A DNA stretch of 64,000 nucleotides from Galaxea fascicularis (GCA_948470475.1 OX419345.1:20755859-20819858), one strand, 5' to 3'; counted from the first letter of the stretch, positions 11,185-24,082 are shown. Numbers and translations are program-made. The notes: generated by a model from the sequence alone, not told the origin.

Positions 11185-11949
11185 TCAAACCATTTTACGT
11201 TTACTAGAACGGTCATAAAACTTTGACGACTCTGTCACACCAAATGACTGCTGAAACTGTGGTACTTCACGAGAATAGAACCGCTTTTCTATGACTTTAT
11301 CGAAGAAATAACACAACTTTCTGGCATTGAGAGACCCTGGCTTCAACTGCTTTGTGTCAGTGCAGTTCAGATTAATCATATCAGCTCCTATTTCTTCGGC
11401 AAGGTTTAATCCTCTGGATGAAGTAAGAATTCTTGCAGTTCCCGCTTGATCTAGTTTAGTACCAATGACAATAACAGGGATCTGGTTTCCAGCAAACTGC
11501 TCGCGGTCATAATCATCCCCCATATCAATTGAAAACTCAAACCAACTATCTTTGTTCATGTTCGAGGGGGATTTTTGCTGCTTCGGACTCAAACCACTGT
11601 TTCCTTCCTTTCCTGAGCCTAATACCTCAGTTAACCAGCGTCTAAGGTTTGTAAATGACTTCTTGTTGGTTAAATCGTGGACAAGAATCAATCCATTGAC
11701 GCCGTTATAAAATATAGACCGGCTATTTTCATGATTTGCTGAACCACCAACGTCCCAAAACTCTAAGAAAAAGCTCTTCATGCCTGGTGATCCTTCTTTG
11801 TAGTCATACAGTTTCACCTCTACAGTGCAACCTATTGTCCATCCTGGATTTGAAATACTCTCGTCGTGGCAAATATGGTGAACTAAAGAGGTCTTTCCAA
11901 CGCCAGAATCACCAACAACTAAAATTTTTACTTTCTCTAGGGCCGCCAT
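11185..11949 (-). CDS. RABL3: Rab-like protein 3 small GTPase
   Basis: Single open frame of 254 aa starting MAALEKVKILVVGDSGVGKT. The P-loop GDSGVGKTS sits at residues 13-21. The switch II DTAGQ of ordinary Rabs is replaced by WDVGG, as in RABL3. The segment NGLILVHDLTNKKSFTNLRR and the guanine-specificity motif IGTKLD follow. The tail FFDKVIEKRFYSREVPQF also matches RABL3, and the protein ends KRKMV with no C-terminal cysteines for prenylation, a feature of RABL3. In vertebrates it acts in lymphoid development and binds RAP1GDS1. It is slightly longer than the 236-aa human protein because of a Ser/Lys-rich insert at about residues 112-135. The gene has no introns here, although the human gene does. 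Its start is 92 bp from that of MPST. Confidence 0.94.
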   Translation of the reverse strand: MAALEKVKILVVGDSGVGKTSLVHHICHDESISNPGWTIGCTVEVKLYDYKEGSPGMKSFFLEFWDVGGSANHENSRSIFYNGVNGLILVHDLTNKKSFTNLRRWLTEVLGSGKEGNSGLSPKQQKSPSNMNKDSWFEFSIDMGDDYDREQFAGNQIPVIVIGTKLDQAGTARILTSSRGLNLAEEIGADMINLNCTDTKQLKPGSLNARKLCYFFDKVIEKRFYSREVPQFQQSFGVTESSKFYDRSSKRKMV

Positions 11950-12041
11950 CTTGACACGTCAAGGAGAGGAAACTCGGCACTAGTCACCGGTCCTTTTCCA
12001 CTGCTTGTAGAAACGCCTGTCGGACTCTTAAAAATTCTTAC
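11950..12041. promoter_or_regulatory. Bidirectional promoter RABL3 / MPST
   Basis: 92 bp between two divergent start codons. The RABL3 start is embedded in AAGATGGCGGCC (reverse strand), a YY1-like motif. Both 5' UTRs must be very short or overlap the partner's promoter. Confidence 0.65.
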
Positions 12042-13772
12042 ATGGCTGTCTCGACCCTTGTAAAAGCCCCATGGCTTCGCGAACTGATGCTTCAAAATGC
12101 AAAGCATCTGCGAGTCTTGGATACGTCATGGCACCTTCCGAAGGAAAATCGCGATCCGAGGAAAGAATTTTTCGCCCATCGGATTCCTGGAGCCAAATTT
12201 TTCGACATTGATGACTGTGTTGATAAGTCTTCCCCGTACGAGCACATGCTGCCAAATACCGAAGATTTCTCTAACTATGTGCGAAGCCTTGGGATCCGTA
12301 ATGACAGCCACGTTGTTGTGTACGATAATAATGAAAAATCTGGCTTATTCTCGGCTCCACGAGTCTGGTGGATGCTACGCGCATTCGGTCACGACCGGGT
12401 ATCGATTTTGGACGGAGGGTTTCCTAAGTGGTGTGCCGAGGGTTATCCAATCGAATCAGGACCAGAGAGCAAAAATAAAGTTGAAGGTACGTGCTCTGGA
12501 GTTTAGGAGGGGAGGGAGGAGGAGGAGGAAGTGTATACAGTTGTGAGTTGAGTAACCTGGCCTTTACGTGGAAGCGAGACTGGAGGTGACCTTGTTTTGA
12601 TACAAACCTCTCTGTCTTTGTCTTGTAAATGGAGACTAATAAGCAAATGAACAACATGGTATACATGAGAAAAGCGGTGAGGTCTGTATCAAAACCAGGT
12701 CACCCCAGCCTCTCTTCCATTCATAAGCCAGGTCACTCAACATACAACTGTAAAATGGATGACTATTGTTTACATTGTAATGGTACACCTTGATGGGGGC
12801 ATGGAGCAGCTCTAGTAAGGGCTCACAAGATTGCCTTGCAACCCTTCAGGCGAACAAAAGAACAAACAACACAAACAATGGACCCTATCCCTAAAACAAT
12901 AGAGGTGCTACACTATGCCTGCCTATGAAATTTAGAGCTTATGAGAGCTGCTACAGTACCCCCTTGATGATGCACAGTGTCTAGCAATAATGAAGAGAGA
13001 CTCATGAATGAGTGAGTTAACAGTTTGAGTGTAGTCTTGACTATAAAGTATGGTACAATCTTTTTTCCATTCTAGTATTAATGGTTACTCATTTTGAAAT
13101 GTGACCTTCCCTTGGGAATAGAGCAGTGTACTTCTAACTGAAATGTTCTCAGTCTAGAAATATTTTAACTGTTGCTACATGTGAATTTAGAGGTTCATAT
13201 CAATCATTTGATACATCTGCAACAAGATAATCACGACACTGCAACCTCAGTAACACAGAACTCTTATTATTTCCTACTTCTAATCGACTTTGCAGAGCCT
13301 ATGTACATGTTACTTTGTTCTCTGTTTTTGTCTCTAAACAGATAGTAGCCCATTCGAAGCTACTTTGAATACAGGCATGTTCTGTGACTTTGAGTTTGTG
13401 AAGGCCAATTTATCACAAGAATACTGTCAAGTCGTTGACGCTCGATCTGCTGGAAGATTCCATGGAACTGAACCAGAGCCACGCCCAGGCTTTCCATCTG
13501 GTCACATTCTGTGTGCAAAGAGTGTGCCTTTTTCTCAGTGTTTGGATCCAGAGACAAAGCTTATGAAAACACCTGAAGAGTTACAGAAAGTGTTTGAAGA
13601 TGCAGGAGTTGATCTTAGCAAGCCTCTCATCACATCCTGTGGATCTGGGATCACTGCCTGTGTGGTCTACTTAGCATCATATCTTTGTGGAAAGAGAGAC
13701 ACCATGCTTTATGATGGCTCGTGGGTGGAGTGGGGTCAACGTGCATCTCCTGATATGATTGAAAAGAATTAA
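12042..13772 (+). CDS. MPST: 3-mercaptopyruvate sulfurtransferase, 2 exons
   Basis: Exon 1 12042-12486, exon 2 13342-13772; joined they encode 291 aa, against 297 in human. Two rhodanese domains are present. The N-terminal one has LRVLDTSWHLP, GAKFFDIDD, VVVYDNN and DGGFPKW. The C-terminal catalytic one has QVVDARSAGRF, RPGFPSGHI, the active loop CGSGITAC with Cys248, and [13 protein letters not shown](V/I)T is the mercaptopyruvate sulfurtransferase loop, as opposed to CRKGVT of rhodanese. The enzyme moves sulfur from 3-mercaptopyruvate to thiols or cyanide in mitochondria and cytosol and yields hydrogen sulfide. The tandem duplication starts 14 nt or so past this loop, so the intact gene runs into duplicate unit 1 and only its last 37 codons are repeated downstream. 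Confidence 0.95.
12538..12750. repeat. TA-flanked fold-back MITE, CAGTTGTGAG family (copy 1)
   Basis: Ends are TA|CAGTTG..CAACTG|TA, with long imperfect arms (CTGGAGGTGACCTTGTTTTG against its complement CAAAACCAGGTCACCCCAGC). A second copy is at 31661-31879. TA flanks and CAGT ends suggest a Tc1/mariner-type non-autonomous element. Lies in the MPST intron. Confidence 0.7.
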
Positions 13773-16700
13773 TCAATTCCACACCTGGGAACTACTATAG
13801 TATTCAGGATGTTAGCAGACACAAAGGTGAAACTCATCCTGGGATGAGTTCACTCATGTAAACAGGCTTTACGTGATACTTTTTGCAAATGTCACTCAGG
13901 GCTATACATAAATGGTTTTAAGTAGCACTGCACAAGTGGTAGCATAATGACTCCCATTTGCTTATCCTGTATAGTCTCACAACTTCTAGGATTATTAAAT
14001 ATTGTATGTATGTATGTGTATGTATATGCAGGGTTTTCATTAAGAACTGAAGTAGCGGGAGGATATTATAAAGTAACTGGAGAATCTGGCTACTCAGACA
14101 AAAATTACCTTCAACACCACTACAGGTGATTAAAATTTAGCTGGGGAATTCCACGCAGTTGCCAGAGAATTCTCTGATCTCCGATGCCTAATGAACACTC
14201 CATATATGTCAGCTCATTGACAGGTTACCACCCACCTGACCCCCCCAGGGGAAAGTTACCAGTAGACATTTGTACAAAGGGCAGAGATTGAATAGTGAAT
14301 GTGAAGTAAAATCACTGCCCTTTTTAAGAGAAAAAAATGCACAGACTAACCTAGCTTTGAACCACAGGCTCTCCAAAGTTCAATGCCCAATAGCTACCAC
14401 AGAATTACACATCTACAACTTATGGATCAATGGATCCATTCTCTGGCTTAATTAGGTCAAGCATTTTCAAGCATTATTTAGTTATTTGCATATTTAGTAG
14501 AACATCCCAATTATTTGGACATTCTTTTGATTCTGGACATACCTTTCCATTGCAAATGAAAAGTATCAAACAAAAGCCAACTAAACAAATTATAAAGGAC
14601 AACTTTTTCCACCCAGATATGAGAAAGCTAAGGAACCAAACATCAAATTGTGACCCCTACCTGACCTACCTCGCAAGCACTTTCCGTTTCCACAGCTCAT
14701 CTCCTGTGGCTATAACATTGAATGAACCTCCTACAAACTTGAGCACAGTGGCGTAGATCTTTGTGATCAATAAATGAGTAGGAAAGCACCGTGTCAATCA
14801 GTTCATCTGCCAACAGCAGGCAAAGTGTTATTCTCTTCTTCTTTATCGTCCATGTTGAAAAACATTTGGTCCCATACTCCCAGTAGCGACGTATAGCAAA
14901 CCTCCTGCACCAGTTCTCCTTGATTCTTAAAGGTAGTTCAAACGGGGCTCAAACATTTGAAAAAGGGTTCAAGGGCACTATTCATTCTTCTTTTAAAATC
15001 GCAAGGTACATTCTGTGGAAAAAATTTCCCACCCTATCAGAACGTACGCTTTTTTGGTAGCCTTAATTTCAGGGTTTTCATACCAAGCCTCCTCCCCATC
15101 AAGATGGACTGATATTGGCCAATGTCCACATTGATAAGCAACAGCCAGTATTGCTAATGCCTGTGTAGGCAAATGGAATTACCAACTTTTCCCAAATTAT
15201 TGGCTTCCTTCCACCTTACTTCTGTAATCATCTTTGTCCTTAGACCCTACCAGCCAATGCCCCCTCATAACCTCAGCAACTTTTTCTTGGGGCACAGACA
15301 TAAAGTAGAACCCCCTGCTAAGTGGCAGACAAACAAAAAAGTATGCGTTCAGGTAGCATGATTGTCCTTTCCACCTTTTGACGTCCTACACGCATTATCA
15401 GAAAACACATGCATTGATGAATGGAATTCCTTTTGTTTCATTCATGTTTGTTTTACTCTTTCTGTGTGCGTTGGTGGTCTATCCTTACATTGCAAACTTG
15501 TCTAGCCCAACCAATTAGAGTCCACGTTGAATAGTTAAGACAGCAGCCAAGGTAGAGGGAAATTAGGTAAGTCAAAAGCTCAAGGGCATTGCAGTGTATT
15601 GAGTATGGTAGTTCCTTTTGCACTCTGCATGCATGATTCAAGTAAGGTGTTCATGGTTTCACCCAACAGACTCCGAAGGAATCATGTTCATCAGGATCAC
15701 GTAACAACTGAACACACAGAAATAAGTCAAACAAAGCCTTTCAAGTTAAATAATTTTATTCAAATCATCCAAAAGACTCATCCTGGTTACACATTGCTAT
15801 GGCCAAGCAAGGCGACTTTCCCCAACTTTTGTCAAACAATCCAAGTCTACAAAGTCCCTGCAGTGAAAAGGTTAGTGAAAACAACAAAAAATGCAATAAT
15901 GGGTTTTTCCTGGGATGAAGGACAAGGATAACAATCCGGCCAAATCAAGGCCAGAGATATGAGGAGGGAAACTCCTAACCTATGATGGAGTCAAATTCTA
16001 GTCTTTCTTTTGGATGGGACATTGGTTTGTTCAGTGAAATTTATCAGAAGACTGGACTTGTTACATGTCATACCACATTATGGTTACCCTCCACAGAAGC
16101 CTGCTTTGTGAGAACCTTAATTGAAAGATTGTGATTGTTACTCCTCCATCCTAAACTGTTTATCCTCCAACTTGTTGAAATGACTTAACATCCAAATCCT
16201 TTGCCAGATGATTGAGTTCCAAAAAATTGACTCCTGATAGTTTCCAATGTTGTCCCAAAAGTGCACTGGAGGTGAAACCCCAGTTCCTATCCTATTCCGT
16301 GATCACTGACTGATTGACATGAGAGGATCCGGTCTCCTCCAGACAGCGTTAGATCTGTCACAGGATTATAAAGAAGTAATCTTGTCAATTAAAAAGTTTG
16401 CAGGGATCTCTTCAACTTTTCACAACACAAAAAACTTTCAAAGAACAACAAAAACACAGGACGAGTACTTCCTCTTAATAATCACTCAAAAGATACTTAG
16501 GGGAAGTAGCCAAACTAATTTGTCATACTGTTTTAATATTCTTAGCTGACAAAAAGAATTGTGCTTGAAGGCAGAAAAGTAAAATGAAATGAACAGCCTG
16601 GTCTAAGATAATTAACTTAACTGACCCTAACTTCTTTACAGTGAATCAAATTAACATTTTTCAGTTGTTAGGGGTTAAAAAATGGAACTTTTCTCATTAA

Positions 16701-17029
16701 CTGTTGAAGTTGAGAAACCATGCATACCATATCCAAAGAAAATGTCCAATTGATCCTAATGTTCCCTGAGGGCATTTTTTTATCCACTGTTTCCTTATCC
16801 AGTTTCTGATTTCCTTAGCAAGATAAGTGCAGAAACATCTATGTGTTTCTTTCCTAGCTTTCCTTTCCAATATCAGAAATTGCTTCTGCTGCCCTGAAAA
16901 TGATATCATGGAAGAGTAAAAGACCACATATACAAAATTAAAATTCCACATGTTGTGATGTTACTAGCTTTCTGATTCTAAAGCAGGAAAGGAGAAATTT
17001 TACATGAGGGAAAAAGCTGCTGCTAATGT
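13773..17029. other. Spacer of duplicate unit 1
   Basis: Holds the MPST 3' UTR, a TATG-rich microsatellite at about 14005-14030, the F-box remnant, and what was the 3' UTR of the SR factor. The frames at 14430-14756 and 16697-16951 are repeated in unit 2 simply because the DNA is duplicated; neither shows a recognisable domain. Confidence 0.5.
14670..14853 (-). pseudogene. Decayed F-box first exon (copy 1), possibly FBXO21-like
   Basis: Read on the - strand, an ATG opens MDDKEEENNTL. A frame change then gives LADELIDTVLSYSFIDHK and DLRHCAQVCRRF, and a second frame change gives GDELWKRKVLAR followed by a donor-like GTAGGT. Together these follow the F-box consensus (LPDEll..ILsyl, L..vCr.w, LW+...). 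The two frame breaks make it a pseudogene remnant of a single exon. The layout CRRF..GDELWK resembles FBXO21, but other F-box proteins are possible. The same breaks occur in copy 2, so decay came before the duplication. Confidence 0.6.
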
Positions 17030-17382
17030 CTATGAACGTGAACGAGAACGTGATTTTGAACGCCTTGGAGAGGCTGATCTCTTCCTCTTTGGTGACCGTG
17101 AAGGGGACTTTGATTTCCTTGGTGAGTATGATCGACGTGGGCTACGGGAGCGGGATTTCCTTCTAGGAGATCGGCTTCTTGAATGTGATCGACTGCGACT
17201 TCTTGAACCACCACGCCCAGCTGCATTATCTTGTTTGACACGAATAAATGCAACTTCACCCTAAAAAGACAATAACATGGTAATGAACAAACAAGATACT
17301 TACTTTAACATTGGGAAACTACAGCACTGAAAATTGCTTACAAGGCAATGTTTATATACCTCATGTGAACGGAACTTAGAAT
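17030..17382 (-). pseudogene. Truncated 3' part of the SR splicing-factor gene (duplicate)
   Basis: 17030-17260 is a full copy of the last coding exon (arginine/serine-rich tail from [12 protein letters not shown] to the stop). 17360-17382 is the final 23 nt of the preceding exon (..KFRSHE). There the copy stops, and the sequence jumps to the MPST fragment. The RRM domains, start codon and promoter are absent, so it cannot make the protein. The reading frame of the tail exon is still intact, in line with a recent event. Confidence 0.9.
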
Positions 17383-17493
17383 GTGGTCTACTTAGCATCA
17401 TATCTTTGTAGAAAGAGAGACACCATGCTTTATGATGGCTCGTGGGTGGAGTGGGGTCAACGTGCATCTCCTGATATGATTGAAAAGAATTAA
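17383..17493 (+). pseudogene. MPST 3'-end fragment (duplicate)
   Basis: Repeats the last 37 codons of MPST (VVYLASYLC..to the stop) with one coding change, GGA to AGA (Gly to Arg) after YLC. It lacks the start, the first rhodanese domain and the catalytic loop, and so cannot be functional. Confidence 0.9.
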
Positions 17494-18389
17494 TCAATTC
17501 CACACCTGGGAACTACTATAGTATTCAGGATGTTAGCAGACACAAAGGTGAAACTCATCCTGGGATGAGTTCACTCATGTAAACAGGCTTTAAGTGATAC
17601 TTTTTGCAAATGTCACTCAGGGCTATACATAAATGGTTTTAAGTAGCACTGCACAAGTGGTAGCATAATGACTCCCATTTGCTTATCCTGTATAGTCTCA
17701 CAACTTCTAGGATTATTAAATATTGTATGTATGTATGTGTATGTATATGCAGGGTTTTCATTAAGAACTGAAGTAGCGGGAGGATATTATAAAGTAACTG
17801 GAGAATCTGGCTACTCAGACAAAAATTACCTTCAACACCACTACAGGTGATTGAAATTTAGCTGGGGAATTCCACGCAGTTGCCAGAGAATTCTCTGATC
17901 TCCGATGCCTAATGAACACCCCATATATGTCAGCTCATTGACAGGTTACCACCCACCTGACCCCCCCAGGGGAAAGTTACCAGTAGACATTTGTACAAAG
18001 GGCAGAGATTGAATAGTGAATGTGAAGTAAAATCACTGCCCTTTTTATGAGAAAAAATGCACAGACTAACCTAGCTTTGAACCACAGGCTCTCCAAAGTT
18101 CAATGCCCAATAGCTACCACAGAATTACACATCTACAACTTATGGATCAATGGATCCATTCTCTGGCTTAATTAGGTCAAGCATTTTCAAGCATTATTTA
18201 GTTATTTGCATATTTAGTAGAACATCCCAATTATTTGGACATTCTTTTGATTCTGGACATACCTTTCCATTGCAAATGAAAAGTATCAAACAAAAGCCAA
18301 CTAAACAAATTATAAAGGACAACTTTTTCCACCCAGATATGAGAAAGCTAAGGAACCAAACATCAAATTGTGACCCCTACCTGACCTAC

Positions 18390-18573
18390 CTCGCAAGCAC
18401 TTTCCGTTTCCACAGCTCATCTCCTGTGGCTATAACATTGAATGAACCTCCTACAAACTTGAGCACAGTGGCGTAGATCTTTGTGATCAATAAATGAGTA
18501 GGAAAGCACCGTGTCAATCAGTTCATCTGCCAACAGCAGGCAAAGTGTTATTCTCTTCTTCTTTATCGTCCAT
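18390..18573 (-). pseudogene. Decayed F-box first exon (copy 2)
   Basis: Copy of 14670-14853 with the same two frame breaks. Confidence 0.6.
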
Positions 18574-20743
18574 GTTGAAAAACATTTGGTCCCATACTCC
18601 CAGTGGCGACGTATAGCAAACCTCCTGCACCAGTTCTCCTTGATTCTTAAAGGTAGTTCAAACGGGGCTCAAACATTTGAAAAAGGGTTCAAGGGCACTA
18701 TTCATTCTTCTTTTAAAATCGCAAGGTACATTCTGTGGAAAAAATTTCCCACCCTATCAGAACGTACGCTTTTTTGGTAGCCTTAATTTCAGGGTTTTCA
18801 TACCAAGCCTCCTCCCCATCAAGATGGACTGATATTGGCCAATGTCCACATTGATAAGCAACAGCCAGTATTGCTAATGCCTGTGTAGGCAAAAGGAATT
18901 ACCAACTTTTCCCAAATTATTGGCTTCCTTCCACCTTACTTCTGTAATCATCTTTGTCCTTAGACCCTACCAGCCAATGCCCCCTCATAACCTCAGCAAC
19001 TTTTTCTTGGGGCACAGACAAAGTAGAACCCCCTGCTAAGTGGCAGACAAACAAAAAAGTATGCGTTCAGGTAGCATGATTGTCCTTTCCACCTTTTGAC
19101 GTCCTACACGCATTATCAGAAAACACATGCATTGATGAATGGAATTCCTTTTGTTACATTCATGTTTGTTTTACTCTTTCTGTGTGCGTTGGTGGTCTAT
19201 CCTTACATTGCAAACTTGGTCTAGCCCAACCAATTAGAGTCCATGTTGAATAGTTAAGACAGCAGCCAAGGTAGAGGGAAATTAGGTAAGTCAAAAGCTC
19301 AAGGGCATTGCAGTGTATTGAGTATGGTAGTTCCTTTTGCACTCTGCATGCATGATTCAAGTAAGGTGTTCACGGTTTCACCCAACAGACTCCGAAGGAA
19401 TCATGTTCATCAGGATCACGTAACAACTGAACACACAGAAATAAGTCAAACAAAGCCTTTCAAGTTAATTTTATTCAAATCATCCAAAAGACTCATCCTG
19501 GTTACACATTGCTATGGCCAAGCAAGGCGACTTTCCCCAACTTTTGTCAAACAATCCAAGTCTACAAAGTCCCTGCAGTGAAAAGGTTAGTGAAAACAAC
19601 AAAAAATGCAATAATGGGTTTTTCCTGGGATGAAGGACAAGGATAACAATCCGGCCAAATCAAGGCAAGAGATATGAGGAGGGAAACTCCTAACCTATGA
19701 TGGAGTCAAATTCTAGTCTTTCTTTTGGATGGGACATTGGTTTGTTCAGTGAAATTTATCAGAAGACTGGACTTGTTACATGTCATACCACATTATGGTT
19801 ACCCTCCACAGAAGCCTGCTTTGTGAGAACCTTAATTGAAAGATTGTGATTGTTACTCCTCCATCCTAAACTGTTTATCCTCCAAAAATGTTGAAATGAC
19901 TTAACATCCAAATCCTTTGCCAGATGATTGAGTTCCAAAAAATTGACTCCTGATAGTTTCCAATGTTGTCCCAAAAGTGCACTGGAGGTGAAACCCCAGT
20001 TCCTATCCTATTCCGTGATCACTGACTGATTGACATGAGAGGATCCGGTCTCCTCCAGACAGCGTTAGATCTGTCACAGGATTATAAAGAAGTAATCTTG
20101 TCAATTAAAAAGTTTGCAGGGATCTCTTCAACTTTTCACAACACAAAAAACTTTCAAAGAACAACAAAAACACAGGACAAGTACTTCCTCTTAATAATCA
20201 CTCAAAGATACTTAGGGGAAGTAGCCACACTTATTTGTCATACTGTTTAATATTCTTAGCTGACAAAAAGAATTGTGCTTGAAGGCAGAAAAGTAAAATG
20301 AAATGAACAGCCTGGTCTAAGATAATTAACTTAACTGACCCTAACTTCTTTACAGTGAATCAAATTAACATTTTTCAGTTGTTAGGGGTTAAAAAATGGA
20401 ACTTTTCTCATAAACTGTTGAAGTTGAGAAACCATGCATACCATATCCAAAGAAAATGTCCAATTGATCCTAATGTTCCCTGAGGGCATTTTTTTATCCA
20501 CTGTTTCCTTATCCAGTTTCTGATTTCCTTAGCAAGATAAGTGCAGAAACATCTATGTGTTTCTTTCCTAGCTTTCCTTTCCAATATCAGAAATTGCTTC
20601 TGCTGCCCTGAAAATGATATCATGGAAGAGTAAAAGACCACATATACAAAATTAAAATTCCACATGTTGTGATGTTGCTAGCTTTCTGATTCTAAAGCAG
20701 GAAAGGAGAAATTTTACATGAGGGAAAAAGCTGCTGCTAATGT

Positions 20744-22157
20744 CTATGAACGTGAACGAGAACGTGATTTTGAACGCCTTGGAGAGGCTGATCTCTTCCT
20801 CTTTGGTGACCGTGAAGGGGACTTTGATTTCCTTGGTGAGTATGATCGACGTGGGCTACGGGAGCGGGATTTCCTTCTAGGAGATCGGCTTCTTGAATGC
20901 GATCGACTGCGACTTCTTGAACCACCACGCCCAGCTGCATTATCTTGTTTGACACGAATAAATGCAACTTCACCCTAAAAAGACAATAACATGGTAATGA
21001 ACAAACAAGATACTTACTTTAACATTGGGAAACTACAGCACTGAAAATTGCTTACAAGGCAATGTTTATATACCTCATGTGAACGGAACTTAGAATCATC
21101 AAGATGCTTGATTGCATACTTCATGTCTTCATAGCGAGAATACTCCACAATACCAGTCCCATCTTTAAAGACATCAGTGAACTGAACATCACCAGCATCT
21201 CGCATATGGTCCTTGAGATCCTGCCAACTGCCAGTGGGAGGGAGTCCAGATACCAAGACTCGGTACTCAGAACGGCGTGGTGGAGGGCCACGTCCATGGC
21301 CCCCACCACCCCCAAAGCCTCCTCTTCCACCTGACCTCCCTCCTCCTTGTCCACCGCGAGGGAATTCCACACGAATCCTCTGACCATCAAATTCATATCC
21401 ATCCCTGCCTCTCACAGCGTCTTCAGCATCCCTGTGGATAGAAAAGCAGTAAAATGTGAACAAAACATATTACTGACAGAGTGGAAACCTCAGCTTTGTT
21501 CATATCTGGTCAGTGAAAATGAAAGACCATAATAATGGTATGAAAAGACCTCACAAATCAAGTGGTAAGCGGGCTATTATGCCTTCTTTGTTCAACCTCG
21601 TTACACTCACTAAATTTTAATGACATTCAAAATTTACTCATGTCTTTTGCTGTTAAGTTTGTCCATTACTTCTACAGTTGATTTGATAGTCCAAAAAACA
21701 TTGATATAAACCCCAAAATATGGATGAAGACAATACTGTCATGCTGAACAGCTTTCGAAACGAAATTCCAATCACATTTAATAACCTAACCTTATAACAT
21801 CTCTCTGACCTGCGTTGCATATTCACGCAGTTCTTTTTTGGCAAAAAAAGCGTTATGGAAACTAAAACCACGCTTCTCCTCAAACAAACGTTCGAAACGC
21901 TAAAATTATTGATGGCAGAATATAATATCATTAAAAGGGTAGATTTACAGCTGTAAGAAACTCATTTCCACATACCTTTGGTCATGAAATTCAACAAAGG
22001 CAAACGGTGTCCCGCCAGTTCCATATCGAGGGATCTTCAAGTCCACGTCGGCAATATCGCCGTACTTATAGAAAATGTCTTCCAAATCTCTTTCGTCTAT
22101 GTTGGGAGGTAAATTCCCAACATATACCCGCCTATTGTTGTTGTTACTTCGATTCAT
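20744..22157 (-). CDS. SR splicing factor, SRSF1/SRSF9 type, 3 coding exons
   Basis: Exons in transcript order: 22157-21976, 21431-21074, 20974-20744; 771 nt, 256 aa. The start is [17 protein letters not shown]; an upstream in-frame ATG at 22196 is less likely. The first RRM runs to about residue 88 with RNP2 RVYVGNLP and an RNP1-like FAFVEF. A Gly/Arg linker ([19 protein letters not shown]) follows. The second, pseudo-RRM carries [10 protein letters not shown], the invariant heptapeptide that defines SRSF1 and SRSF9. The tail is a long Arg/Ser domain with SPRR and SRSRS repeats, closer in length to SRSF1. These nuclear proteins bind exonic enhancers and recruit U1 and U2AF; kinases phosphorylate the RS tail. 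Position beside DYNLL and COQ5 suggests SRSF9, while the tail suggests SRSF1; it may represent the ancestor of both. Confidence 0.95.
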
Positions 22158-23623
<1,466 letters not shown>

Positions 23624-24076
23624 TTAGACTGTGACCGAAAGAGTCATCAATACTTATCTGTTTGAAACTATTTAAGACTTAAGCTTTATTATGCAACTTT
23701 CACACCGTTGCTAAGTTATCTCTACAAGTGTAACCTGTCCGTGAGAGTGTCTATTGCAACTGAATAGAAAATTTTTAGATTACATCATTAGAATATTATT
23801 GTACATTGGTTGAAAAAGCAGGGAAAATCGGATTGCGTTATATTTCCGGGCGCGTTATCGGGCTGTTGTACAAGCTGTAAAAATATCTTGTAAAGTATTT
23901 GAATAATTAGCGTTTGGTACAAAGGTATTATCTTATGTTCGAAAATTTATTTTTAGTCCAAATCTTAGCTTTATCGCCAGGATTACGCGACTTACATGAT
24001 TTGTAAACTCTAGACCGCCTTCACTTTGTTCCTTGTATTTTTGTGATTTTACTTTGACTACATCGTAGTTTAAGAT

Positions 24077-24082
24077 AATAAA
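24077..24082 (+). terminator. Polyadenylation signal for DYNLL
   Basis: AATAAA followed by a GT/T-rich stretch, about 455 bp after the stop codon. Confidence 0.6.

Larger units (their letters stand above)
13662..17382. repeat. Tandem duplication, unit 1
   Basis: This stretch matches 17383-21096 in the same orientation with only scattered substitutions and small indels; the coordinate offset drifts from 3721 to 3714. Examples of differences: a 2-bp loss in copy 2 near 19020 and CTTGTTG against AAAATGTTG near 16175/19886. Unit 1 carries the real 3' end of MPST on its left and a truncated 3' part of the SR-factor gene on its right. The join to unit 2 at 17382/17383 has at most 1 bp of shared sequence. 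Confidence 0.95.
17383..21096. repeat. Tandem duplication, unit 2
   Basis: Second copy of the 3.7-kb segment. Its left edge begins inside the copied MPST last exon and its right edge merges into the intact SR-factor gene, whose second coding exon continues at 21097. Both parent genes remain complete because each intact end lies on the outer side of the array. Confidence 0.95.

Noticed and set aside
14430..14756. 108-aa frame present twice (also 18150-18476)
   Set aside because: It is repeated only because the whole segment is duplicated. It overlaps the F-box remnant on the other strand and shows no domain.
16697..16951. 84-aa - strand frame repeated at 20408-20665
   Set aside because: Lies in what should be the SR-factor 3' UTR; duplicated with the segment, no recognisable features.
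17004..17264. 86-aa + strand frame rich in Arg, Glu and Leu (also 20718-20978)
   Set aside because: Antisense shadow of the Arg/Ser tail exon of the SR factor; the repetitive codons make both strands open.
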